A stretch of 64,000 nt of DNA from an uncultured Collinsella sp. (GCA_902496115.1 CABUZK010000002.1:1-64000), one strand, 5' to 3'; shown: positions 16,248 through 25,482, counted from the stretch's first letter. Numbers and translations are program-made. The notes: generated by a model not told the origin, from the sequence alone.

Positions 16248-17273
16248 CTACTCGCAGAGCAGCTTAGCGATCTGGACGGCGTTGGTTGCCGCGCCCTTAC
16301 GGATTTGGTCGCCGCAGCACCAGAAGGTGATGCCACGCGCGGCCTCGGGGTTCGAGATGTCGCGACGCACGCGGCCGACCCAAATCAGGTCCTGGTCGGA
16401 CGTATCCATCGGCATGGGGAAACGGTCGTGTGCATCCTCGGCAGCCATATCGTCAACCAGCTTGACGCCGGGAGCGGCAGCCAGCGCAGCACGGGCCTCC
16501 TCGACCGTAATATCGCGCTCAAACTCGAGCGTAATGCTCTCGGAGTGCGAACGCAGCACGGGCACGCGCACGCAGGTGCAGTTCACGCGCAACTCGGGCA
16601 GGTGCATAATCTTGCGGCCCTCGTTTTGCAACTTCATCTCCTCGGAGGTAAAGCCTTCCTCCTTGACACCGCCGATCTGCGGAATCAGGTTGCTCGCCAG
16701 CTGGGCGGCAAACGCGCGCGGCTCGGGAATCTCCTCGCCGCGGCCCAGGGCGGCCAGCTGAGCCTCGAGCTCGGCCATACCGGGTGCGCCGGCACCCGAA
16801 GCCGCCTGGTACGTCGAAACGATCATGCGCTTTACGCCGGCAAGCTGGTGCAGCGGCCAGGTGGGAACCAGGCCAATGATGGTCGCGCAGTTGGGGTTGG
16901 CGATAAGGCCGTGATGCCACTTGATGTCGTCGGCATTGATCTCGGGCACGACCAGTGGCACCTCGGGATCCATGCGGAAGGCGTGGCTGTTGTCGACCAC
17001 GACGGCGCCGCGCTTGACGGCCTCGGGCAGTAGCTCCTTCGCGATGTCGTCGCCGGCGGCTCCAAGCACAATGTCACAGCCCTCAAAGGCCTCGGGACAA
17101 GCCTCTTCGATCACGATCTGCTCGCCGCGGAACTCAACGGTCTTACCCGCGGAGCGTGCACTTGCCAACAGTTTGAGCTTGCCAACCGGGAACTCCTGCT
17201 CGTTTAGGCACTCGAGCATCTGGGTGCCCACGGCTCCCGTCGCGCCCAAAATAGCAACCGTGTACTGTTTCAT
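16248..17273 (-). CDS. asd: Aspartate-semialdehyde dehydrogenase
   Basis: NADPH-dependent reduction of aspartyl phosphate to the semialdehyde, the second step toward Thr, Met and Lys/DAP. It has 341 residues from the chosen ATG, which follows AGGGGGAAGC. NADP-binding loop is AILGATGAVGTQML and the catalytic Cys is C129 in IANPNCATIIGLVP. Later residues RVPVLRSHSE fit the substrate-binding His/Arg region. It lies 174 bp downstream of lysC on the same strand, and divergent thrC-thrB complete the branch. Confidence 0.95.
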   Translation of the reverse strand: MKQYTVAILGATGAVGTQMLECLNEQEFPVGKLKLLASARSAGKTVEFRGEQIVIEEACPEAFEGCDIVLGAAGDDIAKELLPEAVKRGAVVVDNSHAFRMDPEVPLVVPEINADDIKWHHGLIANPNCATIIGLVPTWPLHQLAGVKRMIVSTYQAASGAGAPGMAELEAQLAALGRGEEIPEPRAFAAQLASNLIPQIGGVKEEGFTSEEMKLQNEGRKIMHLPELRVNCTCVRVPVLRSHSESITLEFERDITVEEARAALAAAPGVKLVDDMAAEDAHDRFPMPMDTSDQDLIWVGRVRRDISNPEAARGITFWCCGDQIRKGAATNAVQIAKLLCE

Positions 17274-17404
17274 GCTTCCCCCTTTAAAGGTTATGGCTTT
17301 TGCCCGCACGCCGAGCAGGCCGATTATTGTTGCCAGTGTATACAAGAACGAGGCGGGCACGAAACCCGCCCCGTCGAAACGAAACCGAAACGAAACGCCC
17401 CGCC

Positions 17405-17437
17405 GTAGATTTTTGAGACATGACCCAAAAAATCTAC
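17405..17437. repeat. Inverted repeat between lysC and asd
   Basis: GTAGATTTTT and AAAAATCTAC flank a 13-bp loop. It may attenuate read-through from lysC into asd; the T-run expected of a terminator is missing. A related fragment, CATGTCCCAAAATCTACCG, occurs near 35580. Confidence 0.45.
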
Positions 17438-17447
17438 CGAGCAGTCG

Positions 17448-18836
17448 CTACTTTTTGAGCGCAGCCAGGGTGGGATCGACCGGCGTGGGAGCCTCCAAGT
17501 CGGAGACCTTCACAATGCCGTTCTCGTCGGAGAAGGCACGGTAAATGGTCTGAATCGCCAGGTCGAAGTCCTTCTCCTCGACACCGATAATGATGTTGAT
17601 CTCGTCGCAGCTCTGCGAAATCATACGCACGCTCACGCCGGCCTGGCCAAGCATGCCAAACAGATGGCCCGAGATGCCGGCACGACCACGCAGGTTGCGG
17701 CCGACGGTAGCGATAAGCGCCAGGCCCTCGACGACCTCGATCTCAAGCGGCTCGACCTCCTGCTGAATGTCGCTCACAAGCGAGTACAGCGAATCGTGAA
17801 CGTCCTGCTCCTGCACCACGGCGCCAAAGCGGTCGACACCGGTGGGCATGTGCTCAACGGAAACGTCATAGCGCTCGAAGACCGAAAGCGCGCGGCGCAT
17901 AAAGCCGACACGGGGCTTGGTGCGGTCGCGGGCCACATTGATGGCGACAAAGCCGCGTTTGCCGGTCACGCCGGTAATGATGGGCTCCGCCTCGCCCTCA
18001 TCAGCCGTCTCGCTAATGATGGTGCCGGGGTCCTGCGGCGCATTGGTGTTCTTGATGACCAGCGGAATACCCGCCTCGCGCACGGGGAAAACGGCCTCCT
18101 CGTGCAGGACGCTTGCGCCCATGTACGAAAGCTCGCGCAGCTCCTCGTAGGTAACGCGCGCAATGGGCTGAGCCTCGGGAACAATACGCGGATCGGCAGA
18201 ATAGAAGCCCGAAACGTCGGTCCAGTTCTCGTACAGATCGGCGCCAAGGCACTTGGCCAGAATCGAGCCCGAGATATCGCCACCGCCTCGATCGAGCAGC
18301 TTGATCTGGCCCTCACGCGTCGCGCCGTAGAAACCGGGCATAACAAAGCCGCCCTGCTGGCCGTACTCCTGCACCAACTCGGAAGTGCGGTTCATGCTGA
18401 GCGTACCGTCGTGATGGAACGCCACAACCGTCGCGGCGTCCAGGAACGGCAGGCCCAGGTACTCGGACATCAGGCGAGCGGTGAAGTACTCGCCGCGGCT
18501 CACGAGCTCCTCGGTAGAGTAGCCGCCCGAGCGGGCGCGCTCGGCAAAGGCCGCGAACTCCTCGCGTATGGGATAGGTGAGCTCCAGCTCGTCAGCGATA
18601 TCAAAATAGCGCTGACCGATGTCCTCGAGCAGCTCCTCGCACGACACGTGATACTTAACGTGCGCGTTAACCAGGTAGAGCAGGTCGGTCACCTTGGTGT
18701 CGCCCTTAAAGCGGCGACCGCAGGCGGAAACCACCACAAAACGGCGGGCAGGGTCGGCATCGACGATGGCCTTGATCTTCTTGAAGTGTTCGGCGTCGGC
18801 GACCGACGAGCCGCCAAACTTGGCAATTTTTATCAT
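17448..18836 (-). CDS. lysC: Aspartate kinase
   Basis: Phosphorylates aspartate, the first step of the aspartate family of amino acids. It has 462 residues: amino-acid kinase domain with KFGGSSVADAEHFKKI at the N-terminus, RGGGDISGSILA and GFYSADPRIV, followed by two ACT domains (TGVTGKRGFVAINV and GLALIATVGRNLRGRAG). ACT domains imply feedback control by Lys and/or Thr, but the effector is not readable. No homoserine dehydrogenase is fused or nearby. The ATG is preceded by an AAAGG site. Confidence 0.95.
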   Translation of the reverse strand: MIKIAKFGGSSVADAEHFKKIKAIVDADPARRFVVVSACGRRFKGDTKVTDLLYLVNAHVKYHVSCEELLEDIGQRYFDIADELELTYPIREEFAAFAERARSGGYSTEELVSRGEYFTARLMSEYLGLPFLDAATVVAFHHDGTLSMNRTSELVQEYGQQGGFVMPGFYGATREGQIKLLDRGGGDISGSILAKCLGADLYENWTDVSGFYSADPRIVPEAQPIARVTYEELRELSYMGASVLHEEAVFPVREAGIPLVIKNTNAPQDPGTIISETADEGEAEPIITGVTGKRGFVAINVARDRTKPRVGFMRRALSVFERYDVSVEHMPTGVDRFGAVVQEQDVHDSLYSLVSDIQQEVEPLEIEVVEGLALIATVGRNLRGRAGISGHLFGMLGQAGVSVRMISQSCDEINIIIGVEEKDFDLAIQTIYRAFSDENGIVKVSDLEAPTPVDPTLAALKK

Positions 18837-18888
18837 GGCGTGGAGGTTACCTTTCTAAAAGCCTCTGCAAACCTGTTTTGCGCGCTCT

Positions 18889-18923
18889 GATACCATGGTT
18901 TCACCGATTGGGACCAAGGTATC
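18889..18923 (+). promoter_or_regulatory. Leader hairpin before thrC
   Basis: GATACCATGGT pairs with ACCAAGGTATC (one mismatch) and ends 2 bp before the GAGGAG ribosome site of thrC. It could be an operator or a translation-control stem. T-box hallmarks are absent. Confidence 0.4.
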
Positions 18924-18939
18924 CGAGGAGCACTGTTAT

Positions 18940-20457
18940 ATGGGAACTTATCATAGTACACGAGGACGCACTTTATCATGCTCAAGTAAGGTGGCAATCC
19001 GTACCGGCATCGCTCCCGACGGGGGTTTGTTTGTCTCGGACGAGCTTGGCACCCAGCAGGTCGATATCAGCTCGCTTGCTGATAAATCGTACTTTGAAAT
19101 CGCTCAAAATGTGTTGGGAATGTTACTGAACGATTACACGGACGAAGAAATTTCGGCGTGTGTCGACGAGGCATACCGCGGCACGTTCGCGAGTGAAGAG
19201 GTCACGCCGCTCGTCAAGCTCGACGCAGCACCGGGCACCGACGCCCCTCAGACCTATGTGATGGAGCTCTTTGGCGGCCCCACGAGCGCCTTCAAGGACG
19301 TCGCCCTGCAGATGCTCCCCCGCCTCATGGCCCGCACCTCCGCCCAGGACGGCGGCGCCGAGCGCATCATGATCGTCACCGCCACGTCGGGCGACACGGG
19401 CAAGGCAGCACTCGCCGGCTTTGCCGACGCCCCGGGCACGGGTATCACCGTCTTTTATCCCGAGGGCAAAGTCAGCCGCGTACAGAATCTGCAGATGTCC
19501 ACTCAGGAGGGCGATAACGTCGCCGTCTGCGGCATCCGCGGCAACTTTGACGACGCCCAGAGCGCCGTCAAGCACATCTTTGCCGATAAGGAGCTTGCCG
19601 AGCGTCTGGAGGCCGCAGGCACGGTGCTTTCGAGTGCCAACTCCATAAACGTCGGCCGTCTGGTACCGCAGGTCGTCTACTACTTTGCCGCCTATGCGCA
19701 GCTGTTGCGCGCCGGCGCCATCGAGGCCGGCGACGCCGTGGAGTTCTGCGTACCGACCGGCAACTTTGGCGATATCCTGGCCGGTTACTATGCCAAGCGC
19801 ATGGGTCTGCCCGTCGCCAAGCTCATCGTCGCGAGCGACAAGAACAACGTGCTGGCTGACTTCCTGACCACCGGCGTCTACGACCGCAACCGCCCGTTCT
19901 TCACGACCATCTCGCCATCGATGGACATCCTCATCAGCTCTAACCTGGAGCGCATGCTGTACTTCCTGTCCGATGGCGACTGCGAGCTCGTTGCCGACCT
20001 TATGGAGCAGCTGGCACAGACTGGTCGCTACGAGGTTCCCGCCGACCTGCTGGCAAAGATCCAGAGCGTCTTTGGCTGTGGTTGGGCCAGCGAGGACGAG
20101 GTCCGCGCCGCCATCAAGAGCTGCTGGGACGCGAACGGCTACGTGATCGACCCGCACACCGCTTGCGGCTATCACGTCTTCGAAAAGGTCGCTCCCACCG
20201 AGGGCGCCAAGGCTCGCGTGCTGCTTTCGACCGCCAGCCCCTACAAGTTCCCGCGCGCCTGCTGCGACGCCCTGGGCCTCGACGTTCCCGAGGACGACTT
20301 TGAGGCCATGCGCGTGCTCGAGCAGGCCACCAATACGGTCGCCCCGGCACAGCTCGCCGAGCTCGAGTCCAAGCCCGTCCGCTTCGAAGACGTCTGCGAC
20401 GTAGCCGACATGGCCAACTACGTAGAGTCTGCAGCAAAAAAGATGGCTTCCAACTAA
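18940..20457 (+). CDS. thrC: Threonine synthase
   Basis: PLP enzyme converting O-phosphohomoserine to threonine. About 505 residues, the long (class I/fungal-like) form, with an N-terminal MGTYHSTRGR segment and PLP Lys K119 in GGPTSAFKDVALQ. Phosphate-binding loop TATSGDTGKAAL and PTGNFGDILAGYYAKRM are present. The ATG at 18940 follows GAGGAG by 9 bp; an upstream ATG at 18895 lies in the leader hairpin and is rejected. thrB follows after 200 bp on the same strand. Confidence 0.95.
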   Translation: MGTYHSTRGRTLSCSSKVAIRTGIAPDGGLFVSDELGTQQVDISSLADKSYFEIAQNVLGMLLNDYTDEEISACVDEAYRGTFASEEVTPLVKLDAAPGTDAPQTYVMELFGGPTSAFKDVALQMLPRLMARTSAQDGGAERIMIVTATSGDTGKAALAGFADAPGTGITVFYPEGKVSRVQNLQMSTQEGDNVAVCGIRGNFDDAQSAVKHIFADKELAERLEAAGTVLSSANSINVGRLVPQVVYYFAAYAQLLRAGAIEAGDAVEFCVPTGNFGDILAGYYAKRMGLPVAKLIVASDKNNVLADFLTTGVYDRNRPFFTTISPSMDILISSNLERMLYFLSDGDCELVADLMEQLAQTGRYEVPADLLAKIQSVFGCGWASEDEVRAAIKSCWDANGYVIDPHTACGYHVFEKVAPTEGAKARVLLSTASPYKFPRACCDALGLDVPEDDFEAMRVLEQATNTVAPAQLAELESKPVRFEDVCDVADMANYVESAAKKMASN

Positions 20458-20468
20458 AACCCCTTATT

Positions 20469-20500
20469 AAGCGCCGGCGAAAGCCGGCGCACCTTCTTTT
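20469..20500 (+). terminator. Terminator after thrC
   Basis: GCGCCGGC-GAAA-GCCGGCGC is followed by a T-rich tail (TTCTTTT). Confidence 0.75.
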
Positions 20501-20536
20501 ATCAGATAACCCCCGGGATGATGACGAACGTGCACA

Positions 20537-20648
20537 GCGTGCCTGGCTGTTTAGTTCGTCGCGAGTTCCGCACGCAAAGGAAAGCACTTAATGTGCTTTC
20601 CGTCTTGCGCAGGACTGTCCGAGCAGCGAACTAAACAGCCAGGCACGC
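20537..20648 (-). repeat. Family A foldback element, copy A3, between thrC and thrB
   Basis: A 22-bp perfect arm pair, GCGTGCCTGGCTGTTTAGTT onward (20537-20558 with 20627-20648), abuts the AGGAGG site of thrB. The loop motifs are degenerate (GCTCGGAC and TGCGGAA) and read on the minus strand, the only copy not in sense with the preceding gene. On the thrB transcript it would form a leader hairpin next to the ribosome site. Confidence 0.7.
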
Positions 20649-20661
20649 CAGGAGGACCCAC

Positions 20662-21543
20662 ATGATCAAGATCACTGTCCCAGCAACAAGCGCCAACCTA
20701 GGCATCGGCTACGACACCCTCGGCATGGCCGTCAGCCTCTACTCGCACTTCACCTTCGAGCGCGCCGACAAGCTCACCATCACGGGCTGCCCCGAGGAAT
20801 TCCAAAACGAGAACAACCTGGTCTACGTTAGCTTTGTCGATGCACTGGCCGCATGGGGCGAGCCGGCCTTCCCCGTCGCCATCGACATTCAGACTGACGT
20901 TCCCGTCGCCCGCGGCCTGGGTTCCAGCTCCACCTGCGTCGTCGCTGGCATCATGGCGGCCGCCGCGCTGACGGGCCACACCGTCGACCGCGCCGAGCTC
21001 GTCCGCATTGCCACCGAGGTCGAGGGCCATCCCGATAACGTCGCCCCCGCTATCCTGGGCGGCGCCGTCTGCTCCTTTACGCCGACCGATTCGCTCCCCC
21101 AGTGCCTGCGCTACGAGGTGAGCGATCGCCTGCGTTTTATTACCGTGATTCCTCCCTACGAGGTGCATACGAGCGAGGCGCGCAAGGTCGTGCCGCAGGA
21201 GGTTCCGCTCTCCACCGCCGTATGGCAGATGGGCCGCATCGCCGGCATGACGCGCGGTCTTGAGTCCGGCAACCTCGACTTGATTGCCGCCGCCAATGAC
21301 GACCGCATCCAGGAACCCTATCGTCGCCGTCTGATTCCCGACTACAACGCCGTGCGCGACACCTGCCTTAACGGCGGCGCCAAGACCATCTGGATCAGCG
21401 GATCGGGCTCGACCCTTATGGCTGTGACCGACGACACCATCGTGGCAAAGTTCCTGCAGGTCAAGCTGCGCGAGCAGTTCCCTAAGTGTGATACGCATAT
21501 TCTGACATGCGACACCGAGGGCGCTCAAATCGAGTACCTGTAG
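20662..21543 (+). CDS. thrB: Homoserine kinase
   Basis: GHMP-family kinase that phosphorylates homoserine ahead of threonine synthase. It has 293 residues, with N-terminal VPATSANLGIGYDTLG, the ATP loop PVARGLGSSSTCVVAG (81-96) and C-terminal ISGSGSTLMAV. An AGGAGG site precedes the ATG. It is adjacent to thrC, so both steps of threonine formation are neighbours, although homoserine dehydrogenase is not in this window. The stop codon is drawn into a family A stem. Confidence 0.95.
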   Translation: MIKITVPATSANLGIGYDTLGMAVSLYSHFTFERADKLTITGCPEEFQNENNLVYVSFVDALAAWGEPAFPVAIDIQTDVPVARGLGSSSTCVVAGIMAAAALTGHTVDRAELVRIATEVEGHPDNVAPAILGGAVCSFTPTDSLPQCLRYEVSDRLRFITVIPPYEVHTSEARKVVPQEVPLSTAVWQMGRIAGMTRGLESGNLDLIAAANDDRIQEPYRRRLIPDYNAVRDTCLNGGAKTIWISGSGSTLMAVTDDTIVAKFLQVKLREQFPKCDTHILTCDTEGAQIEYL

Positions 21544-21722
21544 ACATCGCCGATCGGTCTGTCCGGGCCACCCAGGGGCATCCCCTTAAAAACGTCCTCG
21601 CACTTGAGGCCCGCTTATCCTGCTCCTTCGGAGCTGCGGATAAGCGGGCCTCGTGCTGCGGAATATTTTTAAGGGGATGCCCCTGGGTGGCCCTATGGCA
21701 ACGTGGCGAGCGATGTCTACAG
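21538..21722 (+). repeat. Family A foldback element, copy A4, after thrB
   Basis: Outer 13-bp pair CTGTAGACATCGC (21538-21550) with GCGATGTCTACAG (21710-21722) contains the thrB stop codon. The inner perfect arm pair is about 28 bp (GGGCCACCCAGGGGCATCCC onward). The conserved internal loop is CGTCCTCG and TGCGGAA, and the apical stem is GC-rich with CTCCTTCGGAG. Oriented with thrB. Confidence 0.8.
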
Positions 21723-21801
21723 GGACCCACGCTTTGAAGGGGCGCCGGGCTGATAATTTGGCTCTTTATTGGGGAGGGCTCTTGCTAGGCTGGGGCACTT
21801 A

Positions 21802-22392
21802 TTAGAGGCAGGCTTCGGCGATGCGGCGCTTGAGTTCGTCGATGCCGGTGCCGGTCTGGGAGCTTGTGATGATCACGTTTTCGGCAGGGACGTTGAGCTG
21901 CTTTTTGATAGCTGCAGCTTGGCGGGCCTGCTGGGTGCGGCTGAGCTTGTCGGCCTTGGTGAGGCAGACGATAAAGTTGAACTCGTTGCCCTGCAGGTAG
22001 TCGATCATGTCATGGTCGAGCTTACTGGGGTCATGGCGAATGTCCACTAGCGACACAACCAAGTTAAAGCTGCGCTCGGAGTCGAAGAAGTCGCCGATGA
22101 GCTCGGCCCAGCGGTCGCGCTCGGCCTTGGAACGACGGGCGAAACCATAGCCCGGCAGGTCCACAAAGTGCACGTCGTCGGCCTCGAAGAAATTGATGTT
22201 GCTCGTCTTGCCCGGCGTGCTCGAAACCTTCACCAGGTTCTTGCGGCCAAAGAGCTTGTTCATAATGGACGACTTGCCCACATTTGAGCGGCCAACGAAG
22301 CTCACCTCGGGACAGGTGGACTCGGGGATCTGCGAAACCTTGCCGTAGCTGGCGACGAACTTGGCAAGCTGGTAGTTAATGGAATCGGCCAT
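21802..22392 (-). CDS. engB: Ribosome biogenesis GTPase EngB (YsxC/YihA)
   Basis: A 196-residue GTPase needed for large ribosomal subunit assembly. G1 is VGRSNVGKSSIMNKL (residues 33-47), G3 is DLPGYGFARR, G4 is TKADKLSR, and the C-terminal TSSQTGTGIDEL is G5-like. The ATG at 22392 is preferred over an upstream GTG because GGAG then has normal spacing. It sits between the threonine genes and the nucleosidase gene and is not clearly in an operon. Confidence 0.95.
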   Translation of the reverse strand: MADSINYQLAKFVASYGKVSQIPESTCPEVSFVGRSNVGKSSIMNKLFGRKNLVKVSSTPGKTSNINFFEADDVHFVDLPGYGFARRSKAERDRWAELIGDFFDSERSFNLVVSLVDIRHDPSKLDHDMIDYLQGNEFNFIVCLTKADKLSRTQQARQAAAIKKQLNVPAENVIITSSQTGTGIDELKRRIAEACL

Positions 22393-22431
22393 GGACACTC
22401 CTTGGTCGTAGGTTCTTACAAAAAAAGCGCG

Positions 22432-23172
22432 TTAATAGATAGCAGCGATACGGCGAACGATATCGAGCGTAATGCCACTCGCGGTGCGGGCATACTCGAA
22501 CAGGTCAAACTCGCGGTCGCAAATCGCATCGTACGCCTCGTCACAATTATCGCTGATAGCGCGCAGCACCAGGCAATCGACACCATTTTTGGTTGCGATA
22601 TGGGCAATTGCCGCGCCCTCCATGCCGACACAATCGGCATGCGTCGCCTCGATGGCATCATTGCGCATAGCGGCGCCCGTCACAAAGCGGTTACCCGTGG
22701 CAATCGTGCCGACCAGGAACTGCTTTGCGCCCTCGTTCGAAGCGGTCGCATTTGTCGAAGCATCAACAAACCCACGCTCAGCAAGCACATCGGCGGCAAT
22801 ATCGACCAGCGCAGGCGTCGAGACAAACTCCTCGAGCCCCGGTGCAGACTCGGCGATAAGCGCGGTATCGGTATCTAGATAGCGCAGGCATTTGCCAATG
22901 ACGACATCGTCGATATGGAGCTTGGGATTCAGGCCACCTGCGATACCAGAAAACACAACTGCCTGTGGAGCATACTTGCTAATGAGGTGCTGTGTTGCGG
23001 CGGCAGCGTTTACCGTGCCCATACCCGCCGTCGTGGCGACAATCGACAGGCCGTCGAGCCCGCCGGTCACAACGTTCAAGCCCGCCTCCTGTACCATGCA
23101 AACGTTGCTCAACTCTTCCTTAATCTGCATGATCTCTTTTTCGAGCGCACCGATAATCGCGATGGTAGCCAT
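22432..23172 (-). CDS. mtnN: 5'-methylthioadenosine/S-adenosylhomocysteine nucleosidase
   Basis: Hydrolyses MTA and SAH to adenine plus the thioribose, feeding methionine salvage and the AI-2 route. It has about 246 residues. The sequence begins IAIIGALEKEIMQIKEEL and contains GTVNAAAATQHLISKYAPQ and VVFSGIAGGL. Near the C-terminus the substrate-binding Glu lies in GMEGAAIAHIA and the catalytic Asp in LRAISDNCDE. The start is set at MATIAI because GGGGAA precedes it. engB lies 40 bp downstream on the same strand. Confidence 0.93.
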   Translation of the reverse strand: MATIAIIGALEKEIMQIKEELSNVCMVQEAGLNVVTGGLDGLSIVATTAGMGTVNAAAATQHLISKYAPQAVVFSGIAGGLNPKLHIDDVVIGKCLRYLDTDTALIAESAPGLEEFVSTPALVDIAADVLAERGFVDASTNATASNEGAKQFLVGTIATGNRFVTGAAMRNDAIEATHADCVGMEGAAIAHIATKNGVDCLVLRAISDNCDEAYDAICDREFDLFEYARTASGITLDIVRRIAAIY

Positions 23173-23250
23173 GCCATTCCCCAAACCTATACGAAATTCT
23201 CAACCACGGTATGGTACCAGCATTTTGTTTGACCTCGTCAAACGAACACG

Positions 23251-24348
23251 TTAGGCCAGCGCAGCTCGCGTATCAAAGAATATCTTAGCAATCGCAGCCA
23301 CCAGCTCACTCGAGCGATCACTCCATGGCATCGATGTCATGATGCTCATAATGTAGGTGTCGCCATCGACATCGATGAGGCCCGCATCGCATGTCGAATA
23401 GCAACCATCCTCGCTAATCCAGCCGGCCTTGTTGCGCACCAGGGCTTGGTCGTCCGCAATGCCGTCGCGGATAAAGGACCGGGTCGTAGAGGCCAGAAGG
23501 CCCGACAGCCATTGCGACGTCTCGCTATCACGGCTCAAATACTCGCTCATCTCGCGCCACAACTTGGCCGAGGTGCGCGGGCAATAGGTGGGAAAATCAC
23601 TCATCGGATCGAGTGCGGTATCGTAATCGATGCCAAGACTGGCAATCCAATCCTCGTAACCGACACGGTCAAACGCCGCGCGTAACGCAATAAACGAATC
23701 GTTGTCCGAATTAACGACCGCGGCATCGATCAGGTCGCGCACCGTCTGCCAACCCATGTTGTAGCCACCATAGGTGCCAAGGGAATCATCGAGTGAAACC
23801 TGACCCGTCTCGACCAGAGATTCGCAGATGTACAACGCATAGAGCGCCTTATAGCTACTCGCACCGTAAACCTCGACATCGGGGTTATACGTCACGCCCT
23901 TGCCGCTTGACAGGTCGTAGAACACCACACCCACATCGCCTAGCTCCTGCGCCCGACTCAGGGCATCCTGGAGCAAGGCAAGGCTCTCATCCTCCAAGGT
24001 AGGAGTCTTGTTATCCACCAACGAGAAGGTCCGAACGGTATCACCCGAAGGGATATCGTTGAAGTCCGCCTTCGAAAGTCTCGTCTTGAGATCTGCCGAC
24101 GCTTTGGACTTTGAAACCTTCTCGTTTTGCGTCTGTACCGTTGACGCATCTGAGTGTGCCATTCGCTCCGACGCGTAGGTTTTGACGGTAATTCCGAGGA
24201 TAATAACCGCCAACGTTAGCATCCCAATGGCGGCAATCTTCGTCACGCGGATGCGAGCGTCAGCAAGGCCACGCGAAGGCGTGCCCTTCGTCTCATATCT
24301 GCTGCTATGCTGCGGCATATACTCGTCCCGCGATGCGTTGTTTCGCAC
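23251..24348 (-). CDS. Membrane-anchored serine hydrolase, class A beta-lactamase-like
   Basis: A 365-residue protein. A 35-residue cytoplasmic tail is followed by one TM helix (IAAIGMLTLAVIILGITV, about 38-56), leaving the rest outside. The active-site SxxK is S164-K167 (GASSYKALY), SDN is 214-216 (VVNSDNDSF), and a KAG replaces the usual KTG (RNKAGWIS). Together these define the beta-lactamase/PBP fold. The role could be a peptidoglycan-related hydrolase or a beta-lactamase. The start is a GTG with AGGAG upstream. Confidence 0.85.
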   Translation of the reverse strand: MRNNASRDEYMPQHSSRYETKGTPSRGLADARIRVTKIAAIGMLTLAVIILGITVKTYASERMAHSDASTVQTQNEKVSKSKASADLKTRLSKADFNDIPSGDTVRTFSLVDNKTPTLEDESLALLQDALSRAQELGDVGVVFYDLSSGKGVTYNPDVEVYGASSYKALYALYICESLVETGQVSLDDSLGTYGGYNMGWQTVRDLIDAAVVNSDNDSFIALRAAFDRVGYEDWIASLGIDYDTALDPMSDFPTYCPRTSAKLWREMSEYLSRDSETSQWLSGLLASTTRSFIRDGIADDQALVRNKAGWISEDGCYSTCDAGLIDVDGDTYIMSIMTSMPWSDRSSELVAAIAKIFFDTRAALA

Positions 24349-24663
24349 GTGGTCTCCTGACTGCTACCGTTCATATACGAGCAGCATAATACCGAGCAGG
24401 CATTTCTTTCCAAAGATATTCAGCGGCGTTTAAGGCGTCTTTAAAGAAACCACAAGCGTATTTATCCAAATGGCGCGATTCTGTTGCGCATCTCCGCCCA
24501 AAACGCAGTTGCGGTGGAATAGTTCCTATTTGGGCGGCATAAGCCGAAAAACAAGAACTATTCCACCGCAACTTGACGGGGCTCTTTAGCAATCAACTAG
24601 GTGCCCGGGGGCGCTCATTTAAGTCTGTCCCCAATGAGTGCCCTTGGGGGCGAAAATGGATCG
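24349..24663. other. Non-coding stretch with repeats
   Basis: Holds a TACCGTTCAT motif (24365-24374), the family D hairpin at 24508-24573 and a family F fragment (GTCCCCAATGAGTGCC) near 24625. No gene is supported. Confidence 0.5.
24508..24573. repeat. Family D hairpin, copy D3
   Basis: Perfect 19-bp arms beginning AGTTGCGGTGGAATAGTTC, and a loop with GGGCGGCATAAGCC. Confidence 0.75.
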
Positions 24664-25482
24664 CTAGCCGATGGCGTTTTTGAGTTCCGTGCGGCGCTTT
24701 TTCATGCCGGTCATAACGGCATTGCGCAGCTCGGGCATGCGCGCGGTATCCATCTGGGGCACGCCCTCAAGCTTATAGGGAATGCCCAGTTGCTCGTACT
24801 TGACGACGCCCATCGTGTGATACGGCAGCATTTCCAAGCCCACCACGTTATGCCACGGGGCAATCAGGCGACCGAGTGCCTCGCACTCCTCCACCGTGTC
24901 GGTAATGCCCGGCACCACCACGTGACGGATAACGACCTTGATCCTGCGACGCGCCAGCTCATCGCCAAACGCCAGAATACGTGCAGGATCGCAACCGGTC
25001 AGCTTTTTATGCTCAACCGGATCGGCGTGCTTAATGTCGAGCAGCACCATGTCGGTCTCGTTGAGGACAGCATCGAACTTCTCGGGGTGGTTGGGATCAA
25101 ACGCATATCCGCAGCTGTCAAGGCAGGTATGCACGCGACCATCGGGATTGCTGTGCATTGCACGGAACAGATCGGCCAAAAAGTCGGGCTGCAGGAGCGG
25201 CTCGCCACCCGAAACCGTAATTCCGCCGCTGCGGTAAAACTCATGGTTACTCTGGAACTCGTCCATCAGGTGCTCGACGGTCACCATCGTACCGCCGTTA
25301 ACAGACCAGGTATCGGGATTGTGGCAATACGCACAGCGCATGGGGCAGCCTTGGACAAACACTACGAAGCGGATGCCGGGACCGTCGACCGTACCCATCG
25401 TCTCAATCGAATGCACGCGGCCCAGGGCAAACGCGGAGTCCTCAGGACGAGCGTCCACACCCTCGAGTGTCATCTCAGCCAT
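24664..25482 (-). CDS. pflA: Pyruvate formate-lyase-activating enzyme
   Basis: Radical SAM enzyme that installs the glycyl radical in pyruvate formate-lyase. It has 272 residues with the cluster motif C46-x3-C50-x2-C53 in QGCPMRCAYCHNPDTW, preceded by MGTVDGPGIRFVVF. Later GGEPLLQPDF and the KVVIRHVVVPG strand are typical of PflA. Its probable substrate is the separate glycyl-radical subunit encoded at 32725-32976, 8 kb away. It is monocistronic. Confidence 0.95.
   Translation of the reverse strand: MAEMTLEGVDARPEDSAFALGRVHSIETMGTVDGPGIRFVVFVQGCPMRCAYCHNPDTWSVNGGTMVTVEHLMDEFQSNHEFYRSGGITVSGGEPLLQPDFLADLFRAMHSNPDGRVHTCLDSCGYAFDPNHPEKFDAVLNETDMVLLDIKHADPVEHKKLTGCDPARILAFGDELARRRIKVVIRHVVVPGITDTVEECEALGRLIAPWHNVVGLEMLPYHTMGVVKYEQLGIPYKLEGVPQMDTARMPELRNAVMTGMKKRRTELKNAIG

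Noticed and set aside
18837..18939. T-box or lysine riboswitch before thrC/lysC
   Set aside because: Too short, no T-box sequence or antiterminator, and no lysine-riboswitch core.
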